A DNA stretch of 64,000 nucleotides from Cytospora piceicola. Lineage: Eukaryota; Ascomycota; Sordariomycetes; Diaporthales; Cytosporaceae. The notes below the pieces were generated by a model that worked only from the letters and a program-made list of their open reading frames with translations, was not told the origin of the DNA and ran no database searches. Location of the stretch: positions 248,001 through 312,000 of the forward strand of contig JALQBC010000012.1 in the NCBI GenBank assembly GCA_023375675.1, given 5' to 3'. Within the stretch, counting starts at the first letter, position 1. Each line of letters opens with the position of its first letter. Below are positions 23,440-36,230 of the stretch, piece by piece. The translations under genes and the position numbers were made by a program.

Positions 23440-24120
23440 ATGCAGTTCCCTAATCAATATCCATGGCTCTATGCAGAGAGCAAGCTCGACACCCACGATG
23501 TCAACCTGCCCCTGCCGAGCCCAAAAGACGCTCCAGGTTCTCGATACCTGCGCTTCATCCTCCTTTCGTCTGCCGACCATGATGTGACGGCAATACACCA
23601 GCGCATCGAGCGGCTTGAAAACTTATCGGGTGGCTGCGACGCTGCTCTTGTGTGGTTTCTGGGAGAAGGGGTTGATGGTGCCTCATCATTCATGCAGTTC
23701 CAGCTGAAGTACATCATCATAAAACTCCGAGCGTCTTACCAACCATGACAAACTGACCAAATCATATGCAGTCTCCTGGAAAAATTCGAAATTCCCCTGA
23801 TCCCCTTGCAGGCTATCGAGGACCTGCCGTCCACTCTCCAGAAATTCCATCGAATGTTTCTCCAGAGCGACACGGCCACCCGCCAGCCTCAATCCCGTAC
23901 AACGGACAACAGCACAGTGCAGACGCTGCTCCCGTACAGCGGGCTTTCACCACCTTTGCGTGAGCACAGTGTCAATGTCCTCACTGATGTGACTATTGGC
24001 TTCGCGGACCTCGCTAATAAGGCAAGCACTGTCGCTGGAAACATGGAGCTTGTGGACTACCTTGGCGAGGAGGAAGCCCGGCGAGTTGTCTTGTTCTGGA
24101 CCCAGGAATACCTGAAGTAA
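23440..24120 (+). CDS. Unrecognised conserved-looking protein, two exons
   Basis: About 205 aa from the first in-frame ATG; exons 23440-23708 and 23772-24120, intron 23709-23771 (GTACAT...ATGCAG). I do not recognise the family. The product has a core YLRFILLSSADHDVTAIHQR followed by ALVWFL, then after the intron KFEIPLIPLQAIEDLPSTLQ and a long helical part that ends in DYLGEEEARRVVLFWTQEYL. The pattern of a beta strand, an amphipathic helix and a second strand, with no signal peptide or membrane helix, suggests a soluble alpha/beta protein. The reading frame continues open upstream of the ATG and a second frame begins at 23325, so the true start is uncertain. It is plausibly a fast-evolving conserved fungal protein. 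Confidence 0.6.
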
Positions 24121-27100
24121 CTGTGCTGGAGGTGCGACGTTACGCGTCCTCTCTCTGAGACATGTGATTTTTACTGTCCATCTCGTTTATGCGTCTATTT
24201 CATGGCCCCAATCACAACAATGAAATGCACGCCGAGACCTTACAGGGGCTTGCCAACATGCTGACTCCATAATTCGCCAGAGAAGCAAAGAACGCAAGGA
24301 GTTCTGGCCGAGTTGCTAGCAGAAGAGCTATTCTGAATATTTGACTTCCAACCTCGGGCCATCACGCATGTGTAGCCAAAGCAGTCTGTTGCACGCAATG
24401 GAGACCATGCTCACCCCACAACTGGCAGCTAGGGGTGTTGACACTTTCAGTTGGGCAATGCAGTGATATCTCAACAAGCCAGGGACTAAGAGAACACCAG
24501 GACCCGTGTTCGCATTACAGGGTCGAACATGGCAATTTATATTGAGCAATCAGCATCACACGGGCGTAACTTCCTTGGACTTAACCATCACCACCTTGCA
24601 CTCGCTTGGTAAGGATACACGCCTCATGCATGATACATCATCGGTAGGGTGGCCCGCGAACCGTGTATCTAAAATAAGACGGGCCAAGATCACCAAGCGA
24701 CATGGAGGATAGTGCCCCGAGACTCTTTGAAGGATGTAGCTGCCACTGGGCCTTACAGCAAAATGTAGAATTTGTTGGCTCCCAGGGCAATGTATATTCG
24801 CAGCGACACAGAAACCAGGGATATCACCCTGACCGGTTCAGTACTGAGGACATCCGGCAGACACCAACGGACAATCGAGGGTGAAATAAGCGATATATCT
24901 AGGATGCTTCCGACTATATGTCCGAGGCGGCGGTGTTGCTTCTCAAACCCAAAGCTCGAAGACCATACATGAACTCGAACTTCGATCTGACGCAACCCAT
25001 CCCCTCTCATTCTTGCTCGGCTTTGATTCTCGAATCAGATATGGAACGCCGAGCACGGCAGACTCTGGTTTTCTTTTCACCGCTCAAGTGCTCTGACTTG
25101 CTGGCCGGGTCTCCGAGCCATTGGGAAAATGTGATGTGACGACACATAGCCAAAGGAGCCAAGAAGTGGGATTGATTCACTGTCGAGTGTTCAATATGCA
25201 TGTGACCCGGAGCGGGCAGCAAATCCAGGGCCGGTAAACGGTCGTCACGGCGGTGAGGGCTGGGTCAGATGATCAGGCGTCTTCGAGATCTCGGTTGTCG
25301 GCATCGCGGTCAATCCTTCTCATGCTCCAAGTCCCGGGTCACATTTGCCGTACACCTGCATTGATCGACGGCAGTCCAAGAGTCCCTCATCTCCGTTGCA
25401 GACACAGGTCCGATAAGCTCGAACCAGTGTTATCGACAAGGTTCATGAACAACCACCGGACAACTGGGATTGGCATCAGAACGAAACATAGCCAAGACTC
25501 ATGAAGTGCCAGCATCAAAGAAACCATTTGTCGACCGTCGTCGTGGGGTCCGATTGCATCTGACATCTGTATATATATATATATAACTAATATGTGTATA
25601 CAGAACCGAAAGAATCAAGCTTGCACCCCGGATCAATAAGCCAGTAATGCAGTGACGGCTGGATATCACGATGCATGTGCAGTGAAGAGGTGAAGTCCAT
25701 CTCGTGGCGCCGATTGGCCCGCGAGCGAGGCTGCCCAGGTGCCCAACTGTGGTGTGCCACACTGTTCAGGGCGGGTCAACGGGGGGCGGCCCACGCCTCT
25801 GTGTGCCAATTGGGATCGTCGTGGAAGCGCTGGCAGTTGGGTGTGTGTGCCTTGCGTCGCGCACGCACGCACGTCGCGCTGATGCGGCACCTAAGGTGGG
25901 TGGGGATGCACGGGAAGGGTTTCTCTGTGAGATCTCGTTCTGCGGGCCACAAGCGGTCCATCAGCGGAGCCCGCCATAACACCCCCCCGCATACATACCA
26001 TGGTCTCTTCATTCTTTGACCATCACATGTCGCCTTTTGGCCCGAGAGATTGACCTGGTAAAAATGTCAAAGAGGCGCTATTGTGGATCTGATAAGAAAC
26101 CTTCACCGTATTTCCAGATTTCTCACCACGGCAGACATGACTGCCCTTCCAGGGACACCCATGGCCCGAACAGATTTCGAGAGCTTCGATGCACAACATG
26201 GGTCGATATATTCCACCACCGATCGCCTCATATAATGATCCCGGCTCACTATATCTGGCCAGAGCACATTGGCCGCGCACCAAACTGGGTCCCTCATCGT
26301 CGGGACGAGAAGCAGCCGTGCCATGGCGGGTTACCCTGGCGACGTATTGATCGATTCTCACCAGCTTCAAGACGGCTCTATCCAGACCCGTAGTAGCAAC
26401 CCCAGTCTTTGGGCTCTCCCGTAAGTTCCCCACCGGCCGACATGTCAGATATACTTTTGGTTCTGGGCCCAAGGTGCCGGAGGCGAGCACGTTGGCCCTC
26501 CCGAAACAGCGCGTGCCTCAGTGTCGGGACTTACACCATCTCAAAACGGCATGAGCCCAAGACCTGTCTGATCCACTGCCTCGTGAGCCCACGGCGAGCT
26601 AGAACAGCCGAGGCTTCATTTTTGGGGAGGGTGTGGCTTGAAGTGAGTATCTTGGAACCTCGGATCTATCGATGTTCAACTACCGAAACCAATGGTTTTG
26701 TACTACAGCTGAGCGTTGCTTTGTACAACAGGACGGCGGCGCCACGCCTTGGTGAGACACTTCAGTTGAAGGGGCCCCCAATACCGAGCATATACCAGAC
26801 AGACAGCACGAGCTGTTGTGGCTGACCTAGGCATCACAAGGGCATCTCGTCGGACGCCCGTTGCCATACTGCTCAGGTATTCGTAGGACACAGCAGAGAG
26901 CGGCAGCTAAGGTTGTGCGTTGCGGTGGAGGCAAAATGCCATCATCGGCAGACTCCACGGTGTTGAAATGAGTGTTCATCAATGGCACGTTCCTGAGCGT
27001 GTCACTTTACTTCTGTGGTGCAACTGAAAGCGTTAGTTCGAGATACCGGCATGTCCTCCAATGTGACGCACAGGACTGCAGGTGGTCCCATTATCCATAA

Positions 27101-29311
27101 ACATCTGTCCCAAAGAGGTATATCACAAGAATATAGGTCTCGATGCAACCAACCATCGTCATCAGTAAAAGTCCCATGACCATCGACTGATGAAATATCA
27201 ATACTGGGTACCAGACTTTTTTCTTTCCTCCTAAACACCCTGGTCAAGTATTCTTGGCTCGTACTTGTTGTGGACCGTAACGTTCGGCGGTGTTCCTCTC
27301 TGCTGTAAGAGGAGTACCGGTGGGATGTGTGCATCTACTTAGTACACAGTAAACCACAATATCAGTGCAGGGTGTTTCATTTATCCATCTGATCAAGTAA
27401 CAATACTGTGTATGTACATGGAGTAGCGAGTTGCAGCACACAGCAGCCAACCAACCCCTCGTCAAGATCGACTTGAGTTGGGTGAGGTCCGACGGTCCAG
27501 CAGTCCGAGGAGAGGTGATGGAAAGGAATAATTGATAAACAAACGACCTGGGACTGCTGGACAGTTGGAAACCCTTGCTCCCGCTCCACCCAATCCTGCA
27601 GCCTCGTAGCAGGGGGGGAGGCCTGACCCCTGGCCGTTCATGCACTTGATTGGACCGGTCTCCATCTCTACGCGCCGTGCTACCATGCAACTATCAGATG
27701 CTTCACCAATCACCTCGGTCGACACTCGTTGCCGCTTGCTCTCTCCCATCGAATTCCCACAGCAATCAATTGACCTCCGACGATCCAGCAACCAATGGAC
27801 CCCGATATGTAGGTACCTTTACCGCCGTGGCTGAGGTATCTTTGCAGTGCCTCTTAGCCTTGGCGATTGGGCTGTTTTTTGTCTATACACACACAAACGT
27901 ACACACACACTTTCACAGGCCTCTGGGAAGGGGGCAGGCAAGAGGCGAATCACGAATTCGGATTCACGGCCTCCAGCCCCTTCCCGCCCCCCAAGACCCT
28001 CGCATCATTGTGAACAACCGTTCTCTCTAGGCCGGGCATGGCGGCCATGTCAAGCATTTGTTCTCTTGGTCTTGCTGCTTTGGGTCAGCTGCCCGCTGCG
28101 TTACAACCGGCTCATTAGTACTGCAGCCGCCGTACTCGACGCCCATTCCAGAATTGTCCCCACGAGGTCCCTCCAAGTGGCGGTCTCTTGGGACTTGCGT
28201 TCACGCCCAGGTTTTTTTTCTCTTCATTCGATTCACTCATGAGACTTGGACGAGTCCGACCTCGTCTCATTTGGCGCGGCCCCTCTCGTCAGCCGCAGTG
28301 TCCTTCCTTGTGCCCTCACAACCTATTCGTCCTTGAAGGTACACGTCCATGGTCCATGTTTGTGGCAGTGAGTCTACTTACATCTTGTATGGGGCGCTCA
28401 CTGCTCGCACCCGTGGAACTTGCATGCATACATCTCCTCCTCTTGCATCTGTGCCCGCACTTCCATGTCACTCTTAAGCTTTGCATGTCCCGCACTTCGC
28501 GAAGATCAAGCGAACTTTGCATGCTAAAAGTCGACTCTTCCCCAAAACGTCTACCTCCCCTGCTTTCAGCCATCCATTTGTTATGATCTTCAAATCATCC
28601 CAATACGACCTGAAATCTTCTCTGACTGTCGAACCCAACCATTGTTGACCTCCACTCGACTCGTATTCCCTGGGTTTACCAAGAGTATCAAACAAACGCT
28701 ATCTGTTCCGAGGGACGAGACAACCCGACCAACCCGTTCCATTGCTGGGCACAGGAAGTGGGCTACCGTTCATGAAATAGCCACACGCCGCGAGTTTTGA
28801 TTATTTTCCAAAACCAGCTTTAATGCTGCGCGGATGCCAGCCGTCATCATAGACCGGATTTCAAGAACCTGGGTGTCCGATAAGAACATACCAGCACCAA
28901 GCCAGAAGCATTCGACATCTCACCAATTCAGTCATCACAGAGGACTGATACAAAGCCTTCGGGCTGGGCTTGTGCCCAGAGGGCATAGACCACCTGGCAC
29001 CCCAAGGCGAGGCATACCAATATTGCCTGGTCCTGATCATTACCGCGTGCTAGGGAACCCTACACCTGTTCCCTCCCGGTAACGACATCTTTTCCTTTCC
29101 TATCGGCAACCTGCGAAGTGTGCCATACAGAGCGGGTCCGGTTCACTCGACTCAACATACACTACTTATTTATAATCTTGCAACATCGACGCTGGCACGT
29201 GGAGGGTTCAATTGGACGGGTCTGGATCTCTCAAGAGGGAGAGCATCCTAGGAAGAAGAGCTTGGAAGAAAGAGCCGGCAGGCCTGAGACGGATTACGAA
29301 ACGAAAACGAG
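24121..29311. other. 5.2-kb stretch without a recognisable gene
   Basis: Open frames on both strands are short and lack motifs. There is a TA microsatellite at 25570-25585 and CA-rich sequence near 27885-27920. From about 27,640 to 28,720 the plus strand becomes pyrimidine-rich, as fungal promoters and 5' leaders often are, which suggests a long leader or a non-coding transcript ahead of the gene at 29312. Nothing like a transposon terminus or transposase is visible. Confidence 0.45.
25570..25585. repeat. TA microsatellite
   Basis: Eight TA units in the gene-poor stretch. Confidence 0.9.
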
Positions 29312-29868
29312 ATGGGAAGACTTATCAAGAATCACTGGGCGAGGCTCATCATCCTTACTGCCGCAGCTTGTGAGTTGGCCCCCCAATGGACTGGCTGGAC
29401 GATGGTGGGAATGGATTGTACTAACTGTAATTTTTAGACCAAGTTGTCGCGGCTGTTGAGGCATACTTTTGGCCCAAGATATTCTGGGACTTTGCGACGA
29501 AGACGCTGGATATGGCTGTGAAACCCTATCCAATATTACAAACCATCAATCTTGTGATAGGCTTGTTCATGTTAGCTTGGGAGTGGCCGTTGGGCTTCAT
29601 CGCCGGTACCGCGCTGCACCGGAGTATGGAGGCTCGCCTGGCTTTCATGCCATTTGCTGCGATAGCTGCCATATTACTATATCAAGGGACCAACGCTGCG
29701 CTGTACTATCTGGTTGCCATGGTTGTGGAATTCTGGGCATATGCCGAGGGCGAGGTATGTAGTCATCTCCACGGATCTGGTTGGGATTCCAATGCTGACT
29801 GGACTTTGCAGATTATTTGTGCCAGACCATGGACGTTACCACAGCGGGACACTCGACGGTCAGCCTGA
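29312..29868 (+). CDS. Small four-helix membrane protein, PRO41-like candidate
   Basis: About 143 aa. Exons 29312-29369, 29438-29754, 29812-29868; introns 29370-29437 (with a TACTAAC branch site) and 29755-29811. The product begins MGRLIKNHWARLIILTAAA and carries four hydrophobic segments (ILTAAAYQVVAAVEA, ILQTINLVIGLFMLAWEW, FMPFAAIAAILLYQG, ALYYLVAMVVEFWAY). Size, topology and the WPKIFWDF / EWPLG / YQGTN pattern resemble the small ER membrane protein family that I associate with PRO41, needed for fruiting-body development in Sordaria; this link is from memory and needs a search. The second intron is 57 nt, in frame and stop-free, so retention would only insert 19 residues. The long upstream region could be its leader. 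Confidence 0.72.
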
Positions 29869-31652
29869 TGAATCTACACACCGATACCATCTCGAGACGC
29901 CTCGATTTCGGCAACCACCAACAACGCTCGATTATCAATCTCGGGCACCCTCACTCAACACATGGGAGAGGTCATTACCAACATGCCACATTATTCACGG
30001 CATCATTACGACTGTCGAGGACTTGTTACCACTTACTGGGCCTCGGCCCATTGCCTACAGTTCTGGGAATATCTAACCCACAATCATCATTCGACAATCC
30101 CGAGGTCGGGATCGGGGGATGGATGTACCAAGAGGTATATTTCGAGGAGCAGGGACTCATCATCAAGCCTCCACAGTGAGGTAGCACATGAGGTGTGGTT
30201 ACACCCAGCCGCTGGAGGGAACGGGACGACAGCAACGAAACACGCATTTGCACTTGACGGCATTACCAGGGCATTGTTCACATTTGGTTCATTTTACGCA
30301 TTCGGGGGAGCGAGGATTTTTGGGGACCCTGGCATGGATCAAAGCCCATCGAATACCGCAGTTTGGTTTCAAGTGGCTCGGTCAGAAACCATGATGAAAA
30401 AAAGAAAAGAGAAATGATCATCTGGCGCCAGTTGCAAACTCTTGGGCAATCCAAGGGTGGCGTCCAGGATGTCTAGATATACATACACTACAGACGGCAT
30501 GAAGTCTAAACGAAAACAATACCAAAATTAATTCAGGACAAGATATGTGACTTGCAGAAACAGAGATTGTGTGAGGGTGCGTAAGAGAGAGAGAGTTTGT
30601 GTGTGTGACGCAGCCAAGGACGTTCTGTTGTTCGAGAAGCGCCCACGATGGCTGTCCCAGGATATGAAGCCTGCCTGTCTTGAAACATGCTGGTGAAGAT
30701 GAATATACGTTGGCCCGGTGACTGTGAACCCCGTCATCATCTCACGCGCATGGTGTTGCAGTCCGCACACTCAACCCTGACCTCACCAGTCTGTCTTGTC
30801 AAGCGCAGCGGGATGTGTCGGGCCGGAGCAAGTCGGGTTCAGACTATCACCGTACATCACGGAAGCATATGTATACCATTGTTTGTATGACTTTTGATGA
30901 ATGCCGGTCATGAGGTGCGTGCGTAACATTTCAACGCGATGTAAATGAGGTGTCGTATCTAAGCACCTGAGCAGCTACTCCACTTCATCCTCGCACCATA
31001 CTCCCTACCAAAGCCTTGCAGGCCACCTGGGTAGCGGTGTTTCTGAGTGTTCCAAGATTGCCCAGACATTGTGGACTCATTTACTTTCCTTATGTACTTA
31101 GGTAATTCCAGAAATGGTCCCACGCTTGAACTCTACTGTTACGAATGACTTGTCCCTTGGGAGATGATTGGATAGGGTTAGCCCCCCCCCCTCCCACATT
31201 CCTTGGCCTGAAAAGAATGAGGTAAAGATGCGTACTTCATACATTTCACTGCGTGGACACGTTTTCTTGCTACCACTTTGCCTTGTTGTTGACGATATGA
31301 TGGGTGCTAATGAATGAATCGCTCAAGAGGGGTGTCCCTCGTCGGCTTTGACACGAGTTTACGCAGAGCTTCAATTGTCACATGGGCTGCGAGTGGCTTT
31401 GCCATCCTTTTTTTTTGGGGTCATGAACTCATCAATTCTGTGATGCTACTTATCGGCAACATCTGCCCAACCACTGAGCACCCTTTCAGTGGGCGTCATC
31501 CAGACGCATATGGGACAATCCTCTTAAGGATGAGGGTTTTCACCCTTGATTAGGTAGGTGACCCATGGTGGGTGTTGCCTCCTAGTCGGTACTGAGATTT
31601 TCCTCCATCCAGTATTCCTCCTTCGGTATGGGGGTATCAATTAAACACCACT
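29869..31652. other. Intergenic, convergent
   Basis: 1.8 kb between the membrane protein gene and the Rtc3-like gene. A 120-codon open frame (ending 30179) overlaps the 3' end of the membrane-protein gene in another frame and is not called. Contains a GA/GT microsatellite near 30585-30610 and a C10 run at 31182-31191. Confidence 0.5.
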
Positions 31653-32161
31653 TCAGTGGGCGAACGCAGGGCCCTGGGAGTCGTTCTTGGGACCGTTTCG
31701 CTCAGGCATCTGTTTTTGGATAGCACTCGTCAGCAACACTATTCCGGTAACGTGAGGCAAGGTGGCCTTGGTTGTTTCAATGGATGAAGGCAGGTACTGA
31801 CCGTTGACTCCTGTGCGGTTCCCTTCTCCAGGATAGCAATGATGACCTCGTCATCTTTGCTGGTGCCGAACTCATTCTCCAGCTGGCCCTTGGAAGCAGA
31901 GTCGTGGGCTCCTTGTGCGCCTTGCCTAAACACGAGGAAATCACGCTGGTCAGCGAACATGTTTCTCCAAAGAGCGGAAGACGGGAGAGGTAGAACTCAC
32001 TGGTGCGTCACAAAGATCTTGAAGGCAGAGACGAAGTGGGCCAGGGGGATAGACTTGTCGCCCTTCCACTTCTTGTAGGTCTCAACATCGTCGATGAAGA
32101 TGATGAAGTCGTCCTCAGCGCCCTTGTAGTGGACCTTGACCTGCTCAGTTGCGCCCTTCAT
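31653..32161 (-). CDS. Rtc3/SBDS N-terminal domain-like protein
   Basis: About 113 aa. Exons 32161-32001, 31925-31802, 31709-31653; introns 31926-32000 and 31710-31801. The spliced protein starts MKGATEQVKVHYKG, continues DDFIIFIDDVETYKKWKG, AFKIFVTHQQGAQG, and LENEFGTSKDDEVIIAILEK, ending MPERNGPKNDSQGP. This is the single-domain fold shared by yeast Rtc3 (YHR087W) and the N-terminal domain of SBDS, a ribosome-maturation protein. Yeast Rtc3 is stress-induced and linked to RNA metabolism and telomere capping; the molecular activity is unclear. No other domain is present, so it is not SBDS itself. A TATAAG motif lies about 170 nt upstream on the coding strand (near 32331). Confidence 0.9.
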
Positions 32162-33121
32162 TTTGACTGTGGATTTGTTGTTGGTGTGGTGAGTTTTGGT
32201 TGAGTGTGAAAGATGTTGAAGATGTTCGTTCGTATGTTTCTCTCAAAGAGTTTGTTGATGGTCTGATTTGGTATGTGGAATGTGGAAATGTAGGAGAGGT
32301 TGTTCGTTGGTTTGCTGTCAACTGGCAACTTATAAGGGAGAGGGTGATGTCTACGTCATAGGTAGGTAGGTGAGCTCAGGTGCTTCACAATGGCGGGGCA
32401 AGCACGGCAGCTTGCTATGGTGGGGTCTCCAGGGACTAAATTGAGCTGACGACATCTAGACGCCGTTCCTGCAGCTTCCATCCCTACGTCACTTAAAGCG
32501 GGGGACAGGGGTAGCTTGGAACTTGGCAGGTACGACCGACCCCGACTCAAAGGGCAATAAAAAGGTTATTAATTGCTAATTATACAAAGTAATGGTGGGA
32601 ATCAGTTGACCAGAAAAGGCATGAAGCTCGTAATTCTTACGGATTAGTCGTCCACTAGTCAAGTAACTCTTATTCACTGCGTCTTGTACATACGTACTTT
32701 GGGTACATAGATACACCACTATCAGAGATTGCCAATGATTGTCACATGAGACGTCTCAACCGCTGTTCTTATTTAACTTCCTGTGGAGCCTTTGGAAAAG
32801 TCTCGATCTCAAACACCGGATCTTTCTGCATGCATACATACATGTCCATCTGGAATGTACCTAACGCACCGCCTCGGCTAAGCTGAACAGCACAGGGATG
32901 CTGACAAGAGGATATAATATGTACAAAGAAAAGAGCGACGTGATTGCAACGCCAGAGAATGCTACCGTCCACCGTCCTGCGAAACAGTTCCTGGGGCCGA
33001 GAGACATAAGAAAATGGGTATATGTAGTCATTAGTATGCAATACAAGCCAAACCGCAAGAAGACAACGACACCCAAAACCCCGGAACCAAAGATAACAAA
33101 AGCCGAACACCGTCTATCCAT
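32162..33121. other. Intergenic between RhoGEF 3' end and Rtc3-like promoter
   Basis: Promoter side of the Rtc3-like gene, with a TATAAG element (coding strand minus, near 32328-32335) and an AGGGG stress-element-like core at 32507-32511. The rest holds no gene; a long plus-strand frame starting at 32898 is the antisense shadow of the RhoGEF. Confidence 0.45.
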
Positions 33122-36100
33122 TCAACCTAAGGCCTGCTCGCATATCGGGCCTCCCCCGGTCGTTCGAAAGAAGCCTCGGATCCCCTGGGCCATCCCTCCC
33201 CGGCGCAACAAATTCACCCTGGAGAGCCGCTTCTGCGGCGACGGTGTTGAGAATCCAGACGGATGCTCCTGGCGCCCCGACCGGTCCGGTGCCCTTCGCT
33301 TCCTCCTGCTTGAACCATCTCTGTCTATGGTCATGGTCGAGCAAACAGATTTCCGAGACAGGACAGAGGTCTGCCGCTTCAGCCCCGGACTGTTGGCAGG
33401 ACTGTTGGTAGACATGATGCGGAGGGCCGCGGGGGCAGTCGGCGGTCTGAGCAGTGCAGGCTCCCCAAGCTGCCACACATTCGGGTTCTTCGTGATGCGC
33501 GCTCGGCGGCGCGGGCTCTTTTTGTTTTCGGCACTGGCCGCAATGCAATCAGCCTCGAAGCGTGTTCGAATCGTCGAAAGGATCGTCTGCTCGGACACGT
33601 CGTCGATGACGGATAGACGCGTCTTGCTGCTGTCCTGTTGCTCTTCCTCAGGTTCGATGTTAGTAGTGGGCGGCTCATCTCTTGTAGAGGTGGCTGAAAT
33701 GGGCGCCTCCCCACCAGAATCATCATCGCTATCACCCCTGGCAATGCTGGCGAGACTGGCCGAGCGCTTGGTGAACGTGCTTGCAATGCTCGTAACACTC
33801 AGCTTGCGAATCATAGAGTGCGCCGAGCTCCGAATGAGATGCTCATTCCGGGCTCGCGTAGTCATTCCGGGAAAAGGTAAGACCTCTCGGGTCCACACGT
33901 CAGAGAGCAAAGCCTCCAGCCTAGCCCTGTCTCCTCGAGATGGTGCCAGCACCGGTAGTCGACCCTTAGTAGCGAGTAAAGATTGCGTACGGCTGATGGT
34001 TGCATTGGATGAAGACAGCGCTTCTCTCTCGACGCTCGTATTTCTGACGATGACATGACATAGTGGCGTCTTTGGGCCTACAGTTGTCGCCCGGTGGATG
34101 GATATCCTACGTGCAACGGTACCTGGAATCACAGTCAGCAACCTCCCTCTGGAGAGGGCATAGTAACCTAACTTACCTTGCTTTCCAAAAACAGTACCGA
34201 GGCTTTTGATGTTCAAGAACAGGGAGCTGTAGAGAGCAGACCTAGGCTGCTCCTGTGGTTCCAATATCAAGCCGCCTTCCAGACGAGATCGCCACTCATC
34301 TTCCTCCTTGGGTGTACAAGCTGTCAACATTATCTCGTACAGCTGACAATCGCACTCGAAGACAATTTTCCAAGAGAACGGAGCAGTATGGCATTGCAAA
34401 CCTGATTCGTCATCAGCATCTTGAGGAAAATCGGAAACCCGAAATACAAATCAGCTCACCTCGCCCGTTATCCACTGCTTCAATTCTGATATGGCTCAAC
34501 GGAATGCAAGCCTGCAGAGTATAAATTTGGTCAACTCTGCTCGCAGATGCAAGACAGAGCCAGTCCTCATACAACAGCGTCACCATATACTGCCCTTGAA
34601 CGCCTTCTCTTGTTTGCCAGGATGCATGGAGTACGCCACAAAGCTCGATATGCCCAAACGAACGAATACGATTTTTGGATGCAGCGTCGATTTTCGAGTC
34701 CGGAAATACAAGGCGGTCTTGCAGGAGCCAAGTCTTCTCGAGGATGTCCTTCACGCGTGCGTCGTCAGTGGCCCGATTGATCTGAGATGTGGCCTCTCTC
34801 AGCCTGACAAGCGCGTTCTCAATCTCCATATGTGCATACGGAGAGTCGACGATGGGTGTGTGTTTCAAAAGCTCCGAGAAGAGGAGCGGATACTTGCAAA
34901 CGCGTTGTATTGGCTTGACAAGAAGGTCCCCGATCGTCAAAGACTTTTTCGACCTGGCTCCGTGGTTGCTGGTAGGTCCAAGGGAGGAAGCTAGGGTTTC
35001 CAGCCCCTTCTGATACAACTCCCACTGCGGCATGGTTCGATGAGCCGACGCAATGTCTTTCATCATCATCTCGTATTTGGCTCCGTACTCTTCATATACA
35101 AAGAAACGGTTCATCTTCTTGGTGAACACCTTGGCGACGTCCGCAGCGATATTCGGCTCAGCAACCATGCCCGGAACTGTGTCCAGCCACGAGGTGCTTT
35201 CGTTATTTTCAGGTACGACATCGAGACTTCGAATGCGTCGATGATTGTGGAGATGATGCCTTGATCGAGGAGGCAACTCTAGCTGATTGTACTCCGAATC
35301 GGGGACGGCTCGATGCAATTCTCCCAGGAGCTCCTCGTGGAGTTCCACAATGTCCGCTAGGTTTCGATTGATCGAGGATCGTAAACCCGATGGCAGCGTG
35401 GGCAAGGAAACGAGAATCGTGACGTAAACGTTCATCAGGAATCGTACGTCACTAATGTAGCCCTCTTCAGTGCTGATCAACTCCTCCAAGATTCGCCGCC
35501 TTTGCAATGAACGCTCCACAGCCGCCTTGTCCATCACTTGTGGCTTGTCCAAGCACGTGCTATCCTCAGAGCATCTGTTGCTAGACATCGACGCCCTGCT
35601 GCTGCGATCTGTGTGCGTCTTGGTCCGGGTGGACCGCATACTATTCCGTCTCGACCGAGCAAAGATGCTACCGCTCGCAAGGCTCACGCTGGCCGTCTTC
35701 ACGGCTTCAACAAAAGCAAACGAGGAGCCCGAGGAGGACTGACTGTGACGGCTCGCTCTGTTCGACTTGTCGTGTACCCCATCCACGGAAAAGGGTGTGG
35801 GAACAGGGCCATCTGCAGTGATGGTATGTCGTCGGTGGTGAGCACGGCGCCGCAGGGTTCTCATCCACTTGTGGAACGGCGAGTGGCCTTCTTGGTTGTC
35901 GAGCTCTTCACAGTCGCTTTCGTCATTGTCGAGCGAGAACGGGCTTTCTGGTCTGAGATATTCAAGAGAGTCGGGCTCATCCAACGTGATTCTAATCAAC
36001 GCAGGATCTACCGTGTCCCAGTGAATCCAGTCGTTGGAGTCTTCTCTCCTGCAGGGGTCGACGATCGGCATGCCTAGACGCTCGTCCAGGTCTTTGATGG

Positions 36101-36230
36101 GTTCCTCTGGAGCAGTTTCGAAGCTAGCGAAGCAGTGGATAGGAGCTGGTCTGGCCCAAGGTGCCGGAGTAATGAGAACGGAGCCACTCGGTGAGCAGAC
36201 ATCGGAAGACTCCGAGCTAGAAGAAGCCAT
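33122..36230 (-). CDS. Rho guanine-nucleotide exchange factor (DH-PH)
   Basis: Activator of a Rho-type GTPase, about 998 aa. Exons 36230-34460, 34401-34177, 34122-33122; introns 34402-34459 and 34123-34176. Residues 1-230 are Ser-rich and disordered. The DH domain spans about 240-490: RRRILEELISTEEGYISDVR (CR1) and GDLLVKPIQRVCKYPLLFSE (CR3) are clear. A PH-like module follows at about 520-650, interrupted by the first intron (WKIVFECDCQLYEI, EEDEWRSRLE). The last 350 residues are low-complexity, with Ser/Arg-rich tracts. The second intron is 54 nt, stop-free and in frame, so an isoform with 18 extra residues is possible. It is not Cdc24-like (no PB1 or CH domain seen) and not Rom2-like (no CNH domain); which Rho it serves is unknown. 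Confidence 0.9.

Noticed and set aside
24121..29311. Transposon remnant in the large spacer
   Set aside because: No transposase-like frame, terminal inverted repeats or target-site duplication, and base composition does not shift to the AT-rich pattern of mutated repeats.
29817..30179. 120-codon frame overlapping the end of the small membrane-protein gene
   Set aside because: Starts inside the last exon in another frame and has no motif; could be an alternative C-terminus but nothing supports it.
32898..34058. Plus-strand open frame of 386 codons
   Set aside because: Entirely antisense to the RhoGEF's last exons; no motifs, and the minus frame is clearly coding.
34001..34200. Premature end or frameshift in the RhoGEF between DH and C-terminal parts
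   Set aside because: Two normal introns restore a single 998-residue frame.
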